Below are positions 44,413-53,533 of a DNA stretch of 64,000 nt, one piece after another. The translations under genes and the position numbers were made by a program. Each line of letters begins with the position of its first letter. The first letter of the stretch is position 1. The DNA is taken from the NCBI RefSeq assembly GCF_001280015.1, contig NZ_LGDV01000119.1, forward strand, positions 1 to 64,000. Reading direction: 5' to 3'. The notes beneath the pieces were generated by a model. It ran no database searches, was not told where the DNA came from, and saw nothing but the letters and a program-made list of their open reading frames with translations. The stretch is from Streptomyces sp. MMG1121. Lineage in GTDB: Bacteria; Actinomycetota; Actinomycetes; Streptomycetales; Streptomycetaceae.

Positions 44413-44433
44413 GCACTAACCAGAAGTTAGTGC
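44413..44433. promoter_or_regulatory. Probable HxlR operator
   Basis: GCACTAAC-N5-GTTAGTGC is a perfect inverted repeat of 8-base arms, 40 bases from the HxlR start and 46 from the divergent reductase start. It lies in a locally A+T-rich patch, as expected for a shared promoter region. Confidence 0.8.
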
Positions 44434-44478
44434 TTTTCTTTGGTTACTGCTTCCGAGCTGCCCATTCGAGGAGTCCCC

Positions 44479-45063
44479 GTGACCACCCCTGTCGTTTCCA
44501 TCGCCTACCACTCCGGATTCGGCCACACCGCCGTCCTCGCCGAGGCCGTCCGCGCCGGTGCCGCCGACGCGGGTGCCGAGGTGCACCTGATCAAGGTCGA
44601 CGAGATCACCGACGAGCAGTGGGAGACGCTGGACCGCTCCGACGCGATCGTCTTCGGCTCGCCCACCTACATGGGCACCGCCTCCGGCGCCTTCCACGTC
44701 TTCGCCGAGGGCACCTCGGGCCGCTGGTACACCCGCGCCTGGCAGGACAAGCTGGCCGCCGGCTTCACCAACTCGGCCTCCAAGAGCGGCGACAAGCTGC
44801 ACACGCTGCAGTTCTTCCAGACGCTCGCCGCCCAGCACGGCATGAGCTGGGTCAGCCTCGGCCTGCTCCCCGGCTGGAACGCGAGCACCGCCTCGGAGAA
44901 CGACCTCAACCGCCTCGGCTTCTTCGCCGGAGCCGCCGCGCAGAGCAACAACGACCAGGGCCCCGAAGGTGTCCACAAGGCCGACATCGCCACGGCCGAG
45001 CACCTGGGCCGCCGGGTGGCCGAGACGGCTCTGGTGTTCGCGCGCGGTCGCATCGCCGCCTGA
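44479..45063 (+). CDS. Flavodoxin-like NAD(P)H:quinone oxidoreductase (WrbA type)
   Basis: A 194-residue flavodoxin-fold protein. The FMN phosphate loop is IAYHSGFGHTAVLAEAV, followed by the second loop FGSPTYMGTASGAFHVF and the Trp-containing segment TSGRWYTRAWQDKLAAGFTN. Such proteins reduce quinones by two electrons, avoiding radical formation. GTG 44479 follows GAGGAGTCCCC. It is divergent from, and probably controlled by, the HxlR protein. Confidence 0.9.
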   Translation: MTTPVVSIAYHSGFGHTAVLAEAVRAGAADAGAEVHLIKVDEITDEQWETLDRSDAIVFGSPTYMGTASGAFHVFAEGTSGRWYTRAWQDKLAAGFTNSASKSGDKLHTLQFFQTLAAQHGMSWVSLGLLPGWNASTASENDLNRLGFFAGAAAQSNNDQGPEGVHKADIATAEHLGRRVAETALVFARGRIAA

Positions 45064-45115
45064 GGTCGCCGAAACGCGGGGGACGCGGGCGGGCCGGGGC
45101 GCGTACGGTCCCGGC

Positions 45116-45595
45116 ATGCCCGAGCTGTGTCTGCTCCACCCGGACCACGCGCCCGCACTCCTCGCCTTCGAGCGGGACAACCGGGCGTACTTCGCCGCGT
45201 CGATCCCGGACCGGGGCGAGGAGTACTTCGCCCGGTTCGACGAGCGGCTGCGCGCGCTGCTGGCGGAGCAGGAGGCGGGGGAGTGCTACTTCCACGTGGT
45301 GGTCGACGCCGACGGCGAGGTACTGGGCCGGGTCAACCTCGTGGACGTGGCCGACGGCGGCGCCGAACTCGGCTACCGGATCGCGGAGCGGGCGGCGGGC
45401 CGGGGGCTGGCCGGCCGGGCCGTGCGGGAGGTGTGCGCGCTGGCCGCCGAGCGGTACGGGCTCACGGTCCTGCGGGCCCGGGCCACCCTCGACAACGCCG
45501 CGTCGCGGGCGGTGCTGGCCCGCACGGGTTTCGTGGTCGTCGGCGAGACGCTGCTCAACGGCCGCCCCGGGCTGGCCTACCGCCGCGCCCTGTGA
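45116..45595 (+). CDS. GNAT-family N-acetyltransferase
   Basis: A 159-residue RimJ/RimL-like GNAT. The acetyl-CoA binding region is ELGYRIAERAAGRGLAGRAV (Q/R-x-x-G-x-A), followed by VLRARATLDNAASRAVLART and GFVVVGE. TACGGT ends six bases before the ATG and there is no ribosome site, so the mRNA is probably leaderless. The substrate is unknown; both ribosomal-protein N-termini and small amines are possible. It is convergent with the CAP gene, with 3 bases between stops. Confidence 0.88.
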   Translation: MPELCLLHPDHAPALLAFERDNRAYFAASIPDRGEEYFARFDERLRALLAEQEAGECYFHVVVDADGEVLGRVNLVDVADGGAELGYRIAERAAGRGLAGRAVREVCALAAERYGLTVLRARATLDNAASRAVLARTGFVVVGETLLNGRPGLAYRRAL

Positions 45596-45598
45596 GCC

Positions 45599-46699
45599 TC
45601 AGTAGCCGAAGTCCTGCGTCCACCAAGGGCCGCCCGTGCCGAAGTGGACGCCGACACCGAGGGTCTTGAAGTCGCAGTTCAGGATGTTGGCCTTGTGGCC
45701 GGGGCTGTTCATCCAGGCCTGCATCACGGCTGCCGCGTCGGCCTGGCCGCGGGCTATGTTCTCGCCGCCGAGGTTGCTGATGCCGGCCGCGGCCGCCCGG
45801 TCCCACGGCGACTTGCCGTCCGGGTCGGTGTGGTCGAAGAAGCCCCGCGCGGCCATGTCGGCGCTGAACGACTCGGCCAGCCGGGTCAGCGAGGAGTTCC
45901 CCGACAGCGGGCTGCACCCGACCTTCGACCGCTCCTGGTTGACGAGCTTGAGCACCTCCGCCTCGGCGGCGCTCTGTGACGAGACCGCCATCGGCGCGGC
46001 GCTCGCCGCCGCTGCCTTGCTCGCCGTGCGCGACGGGGTGCTCTTCGGCTGTGACGTGGACGCGCTGGCCCTCGGCGTCGGCTTCGCGGACGCCGTCTTC
46101 GACGCACTGGGCGTCGGGGAGGCCGGTGGCTTCGACGTGGAGGGGCTCGGGGACCGAGGGTGTGCGGAGGTCGGGCCGGTGGTGCCGAGGCCGCCCGCGA
46201 GGCTGTCGGCGCTGCCCGACGTACCGCCCTGTTCGGCCGCCGCGTCGCTCGGCGAATCCGCCGCCCGCACCTGCTCACCGCCGGTGGTGTCCGTGCTGCC
46301 GCCGAGCTTGTAGTGCCCCAGGCCCGGCACCACGCCCGTGGCCACCGCGGTCGTGCCGAGCGCGACGGCGGCGGCCGTACCGAGCAGACTCGCGCGCACC
46401 GGCCGCGCGACCCTTCTGCGGCGTCGGCGGCCAAAGGAGCCGCGGCCCGGGGTGAACCCGCCGCCCGCGCCGGAGTCCGGTCCGTCTCCGTCGCCCGCGA
46501 ACAGATAGGTGCGGGCCCTGGCGCTCGCCTCGGAATAGGCCTCCGGGTTCAGATACGGCGCGATGCCCCTGGGCGCCTGGCCACCCGCGTACGAGTCCTG
46601 CGGGCCGGCGCTCCCGGTGGCGGAGCCGTTCGTCTGCGTGACCCCCGTGGTGCGGCCCGCGGCGGCGCGGCCGGCGGCGGAGCGTCGGTGGCGACCCAT
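45599..46699 (-). CDS. Membrane-anchored CAP/SCP-domain protein
   Basis: A 366-residue exported protein. Residues 1-105 are cytosolic, ending in the basic GRRRRRRVARPVRASLLG, followed by a signal-anchor helix (about 110-130, TAAAVALGTTAVATGVVPGL). A Ser/Thr/Pro/Ala-rich stalk covers about 130-245. The C-terminal 120 residues are a bacterial CAP domain (EVLKLVNQERSKVGCSPLSG, LAESFSADMAARGFFDHTDP, LGGENIARGQADAAAVMQAW, SPGHKANILNCDFKTLGVGV) with two Cys likely forming a disulfide. The CAP active-site residues His/Glu are present (FFDHTD, GGENIA, SPGH). ATG 46699 follows AGAGGGCAGGGGAC. Function is unknown; a cell-wall or surface role is likely. Confidence 0.9.
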   Translation of the reverse strand: MGRHRRSAAGRAAAGRTTGVTQTNGSATGSAGPQDSYAGGQAPRGIAPYLNPEAYSEASARARTYLFAGDGDGPDSGAGGGFTPGRGSFGRRRRRRVARPVRASLLGTAAAVALGTTAVATGVVPGLGHYKLGGSTDTTGGEQVRAADSPSDAAAEQGGTSGSADSLAGGLGTTGPTSAHPRSPSPSTSKPPASPTPSASKTASAKPTPRASASTSQPKSTPSRTASKAAAASAAPMAVSSQSAAEAEVLKLVNQERSKVGCSPLSGNSSLTRLAESFSADMAARGFFDHTDPDGKSPWDRAAAAGISNLGGENIARGQADAAAVMQAWMNSPGHKANILNCDFKTLGVGVHFGTGGPWWTQDFGY

Positions 46700-46882
46700 G
46701 TCCCCTGCCCTCTTCCTCGTGCTCGCGGTCGGCCCGGGCCCTGCCTGGCGAGTGACTCCCTCTGGCCAACCCGACTCACTCGATCGAGTGAGTTTCATAT
46801 GAGATTCATTGGGTGGGGACGGTACCCCATGCCTCTGGGCGCCGCCGTGTCCCGAGCGACATCGGCCGGTTAGGTTGCACGC

Positions 46883-47164
46883 ATGAACGAGGACGTACGA
46901 CTGGTTGCCTGGGTGCGTGGACACGTGCAGGGCGTGGGTTTTCGCTGGTTCACACGCGCCAAGGCGCTGGAGATCGGCGGCCTGAGTGGTTTTGCTCTCA
47001 ATCTGGCCGACGGCCGGGTCCAGGTGGTCGCGGAAGGGCCGCGCGAGGGCTGCGAGGGGCTGCTCGACTGGCTCCAGGGCAGCGACACGCCCGGGCTCGT
47101 GGAAGGCGTCACCGAGATCTGGGACACACCTCGCGGCGGCTACGACAGCTTCGTCATCCGCTGA
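46883..47164 (+). CDS. Acylphosphatase
   Basis: A 93-residue acylphosphatase hydrolysing carboxyl-phosphates. It has the phosphate loop [20 protein letters not shown] with catalytic Arg and the Asn in [23 protein letters not shown] ends six bases before the ATG and no ribosome site is present, so it is predicted leaderless. In Streptomyces it normally lies upstream of smc, as here. Confidence 0.93.
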   Translation: MNEDVRLVAWVRGHVQGVGFRWFTRAKALEIGGLSGFALNLADGRVQVVAEGPREGCEGLLDWLQGSDTPGLVEGVTEIWDTPRGGYDSFVIR

Positions 47165-47547
47165 GCCGGTTCCCGCGACACCCTGCGGGCCGGCCCGCAG
47201 GGAGCTGCCGGGGGCAGGTGCCCACAGCGGAAACGGCCTGGTGGTTGCCAAGAACGGCGTGGCATGGCAGGCTCCGCTGATACAACTGATCGTCACGCCC
47301 GCAGGCACCGGAAGAGTCGCAGCGCCGCCGATTTCCCGGCCGCGTGCCCCCGGTTCGCCCGCCAATACGGGGCGTGATCGTGTTGACCGTCAAACTTTTT
47401 GGTGAGACGCTGAAAGCCCCGCGCACCTTAGCTGTTTGGCATGAAGCAACAGCAGAGCAACACCCGGATGTGCCAAGCACCGCGGGTGCGAATCCCTCAC
47501 GACCCACACCGCATCGGTCGGTCACTCAGTGTGGAGGACCATCCATC
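47165..47547 (+). other. Intergenic region before the small coiled-coil gene
   Basis: No gene is supported here. The part around 47383-47445 (TTGACC at 47383, then an A+T-rich stretch) is the likeliest promoter of the next gene, without a clear -10. GTGGAGGACCATCC before 47548 is its ribosome site. Confidence 0.5.
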
Positions 47548-47751
47548 ATGGCAAAGGCGCTTCTCGGTTACGTCGGCGGCTCGGACCCTCGACTCCTCGC
47601 CGAGATGCGACGGCTGCAGCAGCGCGTCCAGGACCTGGAGTCCGAGCTTGTACGGATCCAGGCGGAGAACGACGCGCTGACGGCTGCCGCCTCTCAGGAC
47701 AGGATCATGGAGAGCATCGACGCACACCAGGCGGAGCCTGCGCTCACCTGA
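47548..47751 (+). CDS. Small coiled-coil protein, unknown function
   Basis: A 67-residue protein with one leucine-zipper-like helix (LLAEMRRLQQRVQDLESELV, RIQAENDALTAAAS) after a short Gly-rich N-terminus (MAKALLGYVGGSDPR). ATG 47548 follows GGAGG by 11 bases. The protein is conserved just upstream of smc in Streptomyces as I recall. It probably oligomerises; a developmental or nucleoid role is only a guess from position. Confidence 0.85.
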   Translation: MAKALLGYVGGSDPRLLAEMRRLQQRVQDLESELVRIQAENDALTAAASQDRIMESIDAHQAEPALT

Positions 47752-47995
47752 TCACTGCATCGCTCCACGACAGCAGTTGCAGCGATCAGGCTGCCGTATC
47801 AACCGCTCAGTTGATCCGGGCGACTGAAACCCAGTCGTCAGAGTTGCAAGGGACGCTTCGGCGTCCCTTCTTTCTTCCCCCGTGCATCCTTTCACCCTCT
47901 TTAACGTACGGTGTGCCCTGCATGTTCAGTGGTGAAACCGCGCGGTTGCGAGGGTTCGTGGAGTGTGCCGGTGGCGCCCGGTAGAGTCCGGCGGC

Positions 47996-50900
47996 GTGCA
48001 CCTCAAGGCCCTGACCCTCCGCGGGTTCAAGTCGTTCGCCTCGGCGACCACACTCCGGTTCGAACCGGGCATCACGTGTGTCGTCGGCCCGAACGGCTCG
48101 GGCAAGTCCAACGTGGTGGACGCGCTCAGCTGGGTCATGGGCGAACAGGGTGCCAAGTCGCTGCGCGGCGGCAAGATGGAGGACGTCATCTTCGCCGGCA
48201 CCACCGGCCGCCCGCCGCTGGGCCGCGCCGAGGTGTCCCTGACCATCGACAACTCCGACGGCGCGCTGCCCATCGAGTACGCCGAGGTCACCATCACGCG
48301 GATCATGTTCCGCAACGGCGGCAGCGAGTACCAGATCAACGGCGACACCTGCCGCCTCCTCGACATCCAGGAACTCCTCTCCGACTCGGGCATCGGCCGG
48401 GAGATGCACGTCATCGTCGGCCAGGGCCAGCTCGACTCCGTCCTGCACGCCGATCCCATGGGCCGCCGCGCCTTCATCGAAGAGGCCGCCGGTGTCCTGA
48501 AACACCGCAAGCGCAAAGAGAAGGCGCTGCGGAAGCTGGACGCGATGCAGGCCAACCTCGCGCGCGTGCAGGACCTCACCGACGAACTGCGCCGCCAGCT
48601 CAAGCCACTCGGCCGCCAGGCGGCGGTCGCCCGCAGGGCCGCCGTCATCCAGGCGGACCTGCGGGACGCGCGGCTGCGGTTGCTGGCCGACGACCTCGTA
48701 CGGCTGCGCGAGGCGCTGAAGAACGAGATCGCCGACGAGGCGGCCCTGAAGGAACGCAAAGAAACCGCCGAACAGGAACTGAAGAAGGCGCTCCAGCGCG
48801 AATCCCTGCTGGAGGCCGAGGTACGCCAGCTCACGCCCCGCCTCCAGCGCGCCCAGCAGACCTGGTACGAGCTGTCCCAGCTGGCTGAACGCGTGCGCGG
48901 CACCGTCTCGCTGGCCGACGCCCGGGTGACGAGCGCCACCTCCGCGCCCCCCGAGGAGCGGCGCGGGCGCGACCCCGAGGACCTGGAGCGCGAGGCCGCT
49001 CGCATCCGCGAACAGGAGGCCGAGCTGGAGGCCGCCCTGGACGCGGCCCAGCACGCCCTGGACGACACGGTCGCCCACCGGGCCGAGCTGGAGCGCGAAC
49101 TGGCCGTCGAGGAACGCCGGCTGAAGGACGTGGCCCGCGCCATCGCCGACCGTCGCGAGGGCCTCGCACGGCTCTCCGGCCAGGTCAACGCGGCCCGTTC
49201 ACGCGCCGCTTCGGCCCAGGCCGAGATCGACCGGCTGACCGTGGCCCGCGACGAGGCCCAGGAGCGGGCGGTCGCGGCGCAGGAGGAGTACGAGGCGCTC
49301 AAGGCCGAGGTCGACGGCCTCGACGCCGGCGACGCGGATCTCGCCGAGCGGCACGAGGCGGCCAAGCGGCAGCTCGCGGAGGCGGAAGCCACCCTCGGCG
49401 CGGCCCGCGAGGCGCTCACCACAGCCGAACGCCGCCGCGCCGCGACGCAGGCCCGCCAGGAAGCCCTGGCCCTGGGCCTGCGCCGCAAGGACGGCACCGG
49501 AATACTGCTCGGGGCACGGGACCGGCTCACCGGAGTCCTGGGCCCGGCGGCTGAACTGCTGACGGTCACCCCCGGCTACGAGGTCCCACTGGCCGCGGCC
49601 TTCGGCGCGGCGGCGGACGCCATCGCGGTGACCACCCCCGCATCGGCAGCCGAGGCGATCCGCCTGCTGCGCAAGCAGGACGGGGGCCGGGCGGCACTGT
49701 TGCTGGCGGCAGAAGCGCCCCAAGGGGGCGCGGGGCCGTCTCGATATGGGGCTCCGCCGCAGGGCGCGACCGGCCCCGACGAACCCGCGGACCTTCGACT
49801 GCCGATGGCGGGCCCCGCCGACACAGCCGACGGCGCGGGGAACGGTGCGACCAGCCACGACGAGCCCGCGGACGCCCGGCCGTCCGTCAGTCCCCTCTCC
49901 GCAGAGCGCACGGCCCTCCCCGCAGAGCGCCTCGCCGCCGACCTGGTCCGCGGGCCCGCCGAACTCATGCCCGCCGTCCGCCGCCTCCTGCACGGCATCG
50001 TCGTCGTCGGCTCCTTGGAGGATGCCGAGGACCTGGTCTACGCGCACCCGGAGCTGACCGCCGTGACCGCCGAGGGTGACCTGCTCGGCGCTCACTTCGC
50101 GCACGGCGGGTCCGCCGGGGCGCCGAGTCTGCTGGAGGTGCAGGCCTCGGTCGACGAGGCCGGTGCCGAGCTGGCCGAGCTGGCCGTGCGCTGCGAGGTG
50201 CTGACCGGGGAGCAGCGGGCGGCAGTCGAGCGGCGTACCGAGGCCGCCGCTCTCGTAGAAGAGATCGGAGAGCGGCGGCGGGCCGCCGACCGGGAGAAGT
50301 CGGCCGTCGCCCAGCAGCTCGGCCGGCTCGCCGGGCAGGCGCGCGGTGCCGCCGGCGAGGCCGAGCGCTCCGCCGCTGCCGCCGCCCGCGCGCAGGAGGC
50401 GCTGGAGAAGGCCGTACAGGACGCCGAAGAGCTGGCCGAGCGGCTCGCCGTCGCCGAGGAGATGCCGGTCGAGGAGGAGCCGGACACCTCCGTGCGCGAC
50501 CGGCTCGCCGCCGACGGGGCCAACGCGCGGCAGACGGAGATGGAGGCCCGGCTCCAGGTCCGTACCCACGAGGAGCGGGTCAAGGGTCTCGCCGGGCGGG
50601 CCGACTCGCTCGACCGGGCCGCCCGCGCCGAACGCGAGGCACGCGCGCGTGCCGAGCAGCGCCGCGCCCGGCTGCGACACGAGGCGGCCGTCGCCGGGGC
50701 CGTCGCCTCCGGCGCCCGGCAACTGCTCGCCCACGTCGAGGTCTCCCTCGCCCGCGGCGAGCAGGAACGCGCCGCCGCCGAGGCCGCCAAGGCCGCGCGC
50801 GAGCGGGAGCTGACCGCCGCGCGCACCGCCGGCCGCGATCTCAAGGCCGACCTCGACAAGCTGACGGACTCGGTGCACCGCGGCGAGGTGCTCGGCGCCG

Positions 50901-51724
50901 AGAAACGGCTGCGGATCGAGCAGCTGGAGACCAGGGCGCTGGAGGAGCTGGGCGTCGAACCGGCGGGGCTGGTGTCGGAGTACGGGCCGCATCTGCCCGT
51001 GCCGCCCTCCCCGCCCGCCGACGGCGAGGTGCTGCCCGACGACCCCGAGCATCCCCGCAACCAGCCCCGGACCTTCCACCGGGCCGAGCAGGAGCGCAGG
51101 CTGAAGGCGGCCGAGCGGGCGTACCAGCAGCTGGGCAAGGTCAACCCGCTGGCGCTGGAGGAGTTCGCGGCGCTGGAGGAGCGGCACAAGTTCCTCAGCG
51201 AGCAGCTGGAGGACCTCAAGAAGACCCGCGCCGACCTGCTTCAAGTGGTGAAGGAGGTCGACGAGCGCGTCGAGCAGGTCTTCACCGAGGCCTACCGGGA
51301 CACCGCCCGTGAGTTCGAGGGCGTCTTCAGCCGGTTGTTCCCGGGCGGTGAGGGACGGCTGATCCTGACCGATCCCGACAACATGCTCGCCACCGGCGTG
51401 GACGTCGAGGCGCGCCCGCCGGGCAAGAAGGTCAAGCGGCTCTCCCTGCTGTCGGGCGGCGAGCGCTCGCTGACGGCCGTCGCGCTGCTGGTGTCGATCT
51501 TCAAGGCCCGGCCCAGCCCTTTCTATGTCATGGACGAGGTCGAGGCCGCGCTCGACGACACCAACCTCCAGCGACTCATCCGGATCATGCAGGAGCTGCA
51601 GGAGGCCTCGCAGCTGATCGTGATCACGCATCAGAAGCGCACGATGGAGGTCGCCGACGCGCTCTACGGCGTGTCCATGCAGGGCGACGGCGTGTCAAAG
51701 GTCATCTCTCAGAGGCTGCGTTAG
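47996..51724 (+). CDS. smc: Chromosome segregation ATPase SMC, with enlarged hinge
   Basis: A 1242-residue SMC. Walker A is GPNGSGKSN (31-39), the ABC signature is LLSGGERSLTAVALL (about 1153) and Walker B is FYVMDEVEAALDD (about 1176). Long coiled coils occupy about 165-495 and 690-1020. The hinge starts near residue 500 (TGVLGPAAELLTVTPGYEVP) and resumes with LMPAVRRLLHGIVVVGSLED. Between them, about residues 575-640, lies a low-complexity Gly/Pro/Ala/Asp segment derived from repeat DNA. This makes the protein some 55 residues longer than the roughly 1185 I expect. TAGAGT lies 8 bases before the GTG and there is no ribosome site, so it may be leaderless. Function is chromosome compaction and segregation. 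Confidence 0.95.
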   Translation: MHLKALTLRGFKSFASATTLRFEPGITCVVGPNGSGKSNVVDALSWVMGEQGAKSLRGGKMEDVIFAGTTGRPPLGRAEVSLTIDNSDGALPIEYAEVTITRIMFRNGGSEYQINGDTCRLLDIQELLSDSGIGREMHVIVGQGQLDSVLHADPMGRRAFIEEAAGVLKHRKRKEKALRKLDAMQANLARVQDLTDELRRQLKPLGRQAAVARRAAVIQADLRDARLRLLADDLVRLREALKNEIADEAALKERKETAEQELKKALQRESLLEAEVRQLTPRLQRAQQTWYELSQLAERVRGTVSLADARVTSATSAPPEERRGRDPEDLEREAARIREQEAELEAALDAAQHALDDTVAHRAELERELAVEERRLKDVARAIADRREGLARLSGQVNAARSRAASAQAEIDRLTVARDEAQERAVAAQEEYEALKAEVDGLDAGDADLAERHEAAKRQLAEAEATLGAAREALTTAERRRAATQARQEALALGLRRKDGTGILLGARDRLTGVLGPAAELLTVTPGYEVPLAAAFGAAADAIAVTTPASAAEAIRLLRKQDGGRAALLLAAEAPQGGAGPSRYGAPPQGATGPDEPADLRLPMAGPADTADGAGNGATSHDEPADARPSVSPLSAERTALPAERLAADLVRGPAELMPAVRRLLHGIVVVGSLEDAEDLVYAHPELTAVTAEGDLLGAHFAHGGSAGAPSLLEVQASVDEAGAELAELAVRCEVLTGEQRAAVERRTEAAALVEEIGERRRAADREKSAVAQQLGRLAGQARGAAGEAERSAAAAARAQEALEKAVQDAEELAERLAVAEEMPVEEEPDTSVRDRLAADGANARQTEMEARLQVRTHEERVKGLAGRADSLDRAARAEREARARAEQRRARLRHEAAVAGAVASGARQLLAHVEVSLARGEQERAAAEAAKAARERELTAARTAGRDLKADLDKLTDSVHRGEVLGAEKRLRIEQLETRALEELGVEPAGLVSEYGPHLPVPPSPPADGEVLPDDPEHPRNQPRTFHRAEQERRLKAAERAYQQLGKVNPLALEEFAALEERHKFLSEQLEDLKKTRADLLQVVKEVDERVEQVFTEAYRDTAREFEGVFSRLFPGGEGRLILTDPDNMLATGVDVEARPPGKKVKRLSLLSGGERSLTAVALLVSIFKARPSPFYVMDEVEAALDDTNLQRLIRIMQELQEASQLIVITHQKRTMEVADALYGVSMQGDGVSKVISQRLR
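49721..49790 (+). repeat. Dispersed small repeat inside smc, copy A
   Basis: The unit begins AAGGGGGCGCGGGGCCGTCT, continues with GGGGCTCCGCCGCAGGGCGC and ends GACCGGCCCCGACGAACCCG. It is translated in frame as GGAGPSRYGAPPQGATGPDE. It aligns with the copy after recG. Confidence 0.8.
49832..49871 (+). repeat. Dispersed small repeat inside smc, copy B
   Basis: GGCGCGGGGAACGGTGCGAC followed by CAGCCACGACGAGCCCGCGG, translated as GAGNGATSHDEPAD. It is the short form of the same repeat, 42 bases after copy A, also in frame. Confidence 0.8.
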
Positions 51725-51761
51725 CCCGCACTCAAGATCCACTAGAAGATCGACTCACTCT

Positions 51762-51850
51762 GTGTTCACTTGTTGAACACGAACCCCTTGGGCGTTTCTC
51801 AAAACTCACAGCCGTTGAACTATTGACTTCGAAACTTGAAGGCATAGTCT
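51762..51850 (+). promoter_or_regulatory. glcP promoter region with upstream dyad
   Basis: TTGACT (51823-51828) and TAGTCT (51845-51850) are separated by 16 bases and form a good promoter, 118 bases before the GTG. Upstream, GTGTTCA-N5-TGAACAC (51762-51780) is a perfect 7-base-arm inverted repeat, a likely regulator or activator site. A second, weaker dyad CTTC-N7-GAAG overlaps the spacer. Confidence 0.65.
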
Positions 51851-51967
51851 CTGCAACGTTGCTTTTACCTTCAGGTGTAAGTGGTGTGAACGTATGCGCC
51901 ACTGGAAACACCGGGAAGGGCTCGCCCCCCCACCCCGGCAGCGTTGCCGCGGCCCGAGGAGATACAC

Positions 51968-53386
51968 GTGACCAGCACAGCGCAGGCACCTCAGTCAGGA
52001 TCCGGAACGGCTCATCCCGAGCATCTCGGGCACGTCATCTTCATCGCTGCGGCTGCCGCCATGGGCGGCTTCCTCTTCGGCTACGACAGTTCCGTGATCA
52101 ACGGCGCGGTCGAGGCCATCCGCAGCCGTTACGACATCGGCTCCGCCGCCCTCGCCCAGGTCATCGCGATCGCCCTGATCGGCTGCGCCATCGGTGCCGC
52201 CACCGCCGGCCGCATAGCCGACCGCATCGGCCGTATCCGCTGCATGCAGATCGCCGCCGTCCTCTTCACCATCAGCGCCGTCGGCTCCGCGCTGCCCTTC
52301 GCGCTGTGGGACCTCGCCTTCTGGCGCATCATCGGCGGCTTCGCCATCGGCATGGCTTCCGTCATCGGCCCCGCCTACATCGCCGAGGTCGCCCCGCCCG
52401 CCTACCGCGGCCGGCTCGGCTCCTTCCAGCAGGCCGCGATCGTCGTCGGCATCGCCATCTCCCAGCTGGTCAACTGGGGCCTGCTGAACGCCGCCGGCGG
52501 CAACCAGCGCGGCCACCTGATGGGCCTGGAGGCCTGGCAGGTCATGCTCGGCGTGATGGTCGTCCCGGCCGTGCTCTACGGCCTGCTCTCCTTCGCGATC
52601 CCCGAGTCCCCGCGCTTCCTGCTCTCCGTCGGCAAGCGTGAGCGCGCCCGCGAGATCCTCGCCGAGGTCGAGGGCACGCACATCGACCTGGACGCGCGCG
52701 TGGGCGAGATCGAGCACGCGATGAAGAGCGAGCACAAGTCCACCTTCAAGGACCTGCTCGGCGGCTCCTTCTTCTTCAAGCCGATCGTCTGGGTCGGCAT
52801 CGGCCTGTCCGTCTTCCAGCAGTTCGTCGGCATCAACGTCGCGTTCTACTACTCCTCGACGCTGTGGCAGTCGGTCGGCGTCGACCCTTCGCAGTCGTTC
52901 TTCTACTCCTTCACGACGTCGATCATCAACATCGTCGGCACCGTGATCGCGATGATCTTCGTGGACCGCATCGGCCGCAAGCCGCTCGCCCTCATCGGCT
53001 CGGTCGGCATGGTCGTCGGTCTCGCGCTGGAGGCCTGGGCGTTCAGCTACCACCTGGTCGACGGCAAGCTCCCGGCGACTCAGGGCTGGGTCGCCCTGAT
53101 CGCCGCCCACGTGTTCGTCCTCTTCTTCGCCCTGTCCTGGGGCGTGGTGGTCTGGGTCTTCCTCGGCGAGATGTTCCCGAACAAGATTCGCGCCGCCGCC
53201 CTGGGTGTGGCCGCCTCCGCGCAGTGGATCGCCAACTGGGCCATCACCGCGAGCTTCCCGTCGCTGGCCGACTGGAACCTCTCCGGCACCTACATCATCT
53301 ACACGGTCTTCGCCGCGCTCTCCATCCCGTTCGTCCTGAAGTTCGTCAAGGAGACGAAGGGCAAGGCGCTGGAGGAGATGGGCTGA
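51968..53386 (+). CDS. glcP: Major-facilitator glucose/sugar-proton symporter
   Basis: A 472-residue protein with 12 predicted membrane helices of the MFS sugar-porter family. Signatures are GGFLFGYDSSVINGAVEAI, the loop motif AGRIADRIGRIRCMQ, PESPRFLLSVGKRERAREIL, FQQFVGINVAFYYSSTLW, FVDRIGRKPLALIGS and the C-terminal FVKETKGKALEEMG. Length and position after smc match S. coelicolor GlcP1, the main glucose permease. GTG 51968 follows GAGGAGATACAC. Sugar specificity for glucose is by family and synteny. Confidence 0.93.
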   Translation: MTSTAQAPQSGSGTAHPEHLGHVIFIAAAAAMGGFLFGYDSSVINGAVEAIRSRYDIGSAALAQVIAIALIGCAIGAATAGRIADRIGRIRCMQIAAVLFTISAVGSALPFALWDLAFWRIIGGFAIGMASVIGPAYIAEVAPPAYRGRLGSFQQAAIVVGIAISQLVNWGLLNAAGGNQRGHLMGLEAWQVMLGVMVVPAVLYGLLSFAIPESPRFLLSVGKRERAREILAEVEGTHIDLDARVGEIEHAMKSEHKSTFKDLLGGSFFFKPIVWVGIGLSVFQQFVGINVAFYYSSTLWQSVGVDPSQSFFYSFTTSIINIVGTVIAMIFVDRIGRKPLALIGSVGMVVGLALEAWAFSYHLVDGKLPATQGWVALIAAHVFVLFFALSWGVVVWVFLGEMFPNKIRAAALGVAASAQWIANWAITASFPSLADWNLSGTYIIYTVFAALSIPFVLKFVKETKGKALEEMG

Positions 53387-53413
53387 TCCTCCCGAAGGAG
53401 GCCCTCCGAGACC

Positions 53414-53450
53414 GAGGAGTAGGGGCCAAGTCCCCGCTGCCCCTCTCCTC
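53414..53450 (+). terminator. Terminator after glcP
   Basis: GAGGAG-TA-GGGGC pairs with GCCCC-T-CTCCTC across a 12-base loop, 27 bases after glcP. A second perfect palindrome (GTGCCGGT-C-ACCGGCAC, 53509-53525) lies further on, just before the convergent gene. Confidence 0.65.
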
Positions 53451-53533
53451 GTACCATCCGCCGTCCCCGCTCCGGCCACTGCCCGGACCGGGGGCGGCGG
53501 TGTCGTGTGTGCCGGTCACCGGCACGGGATGAG

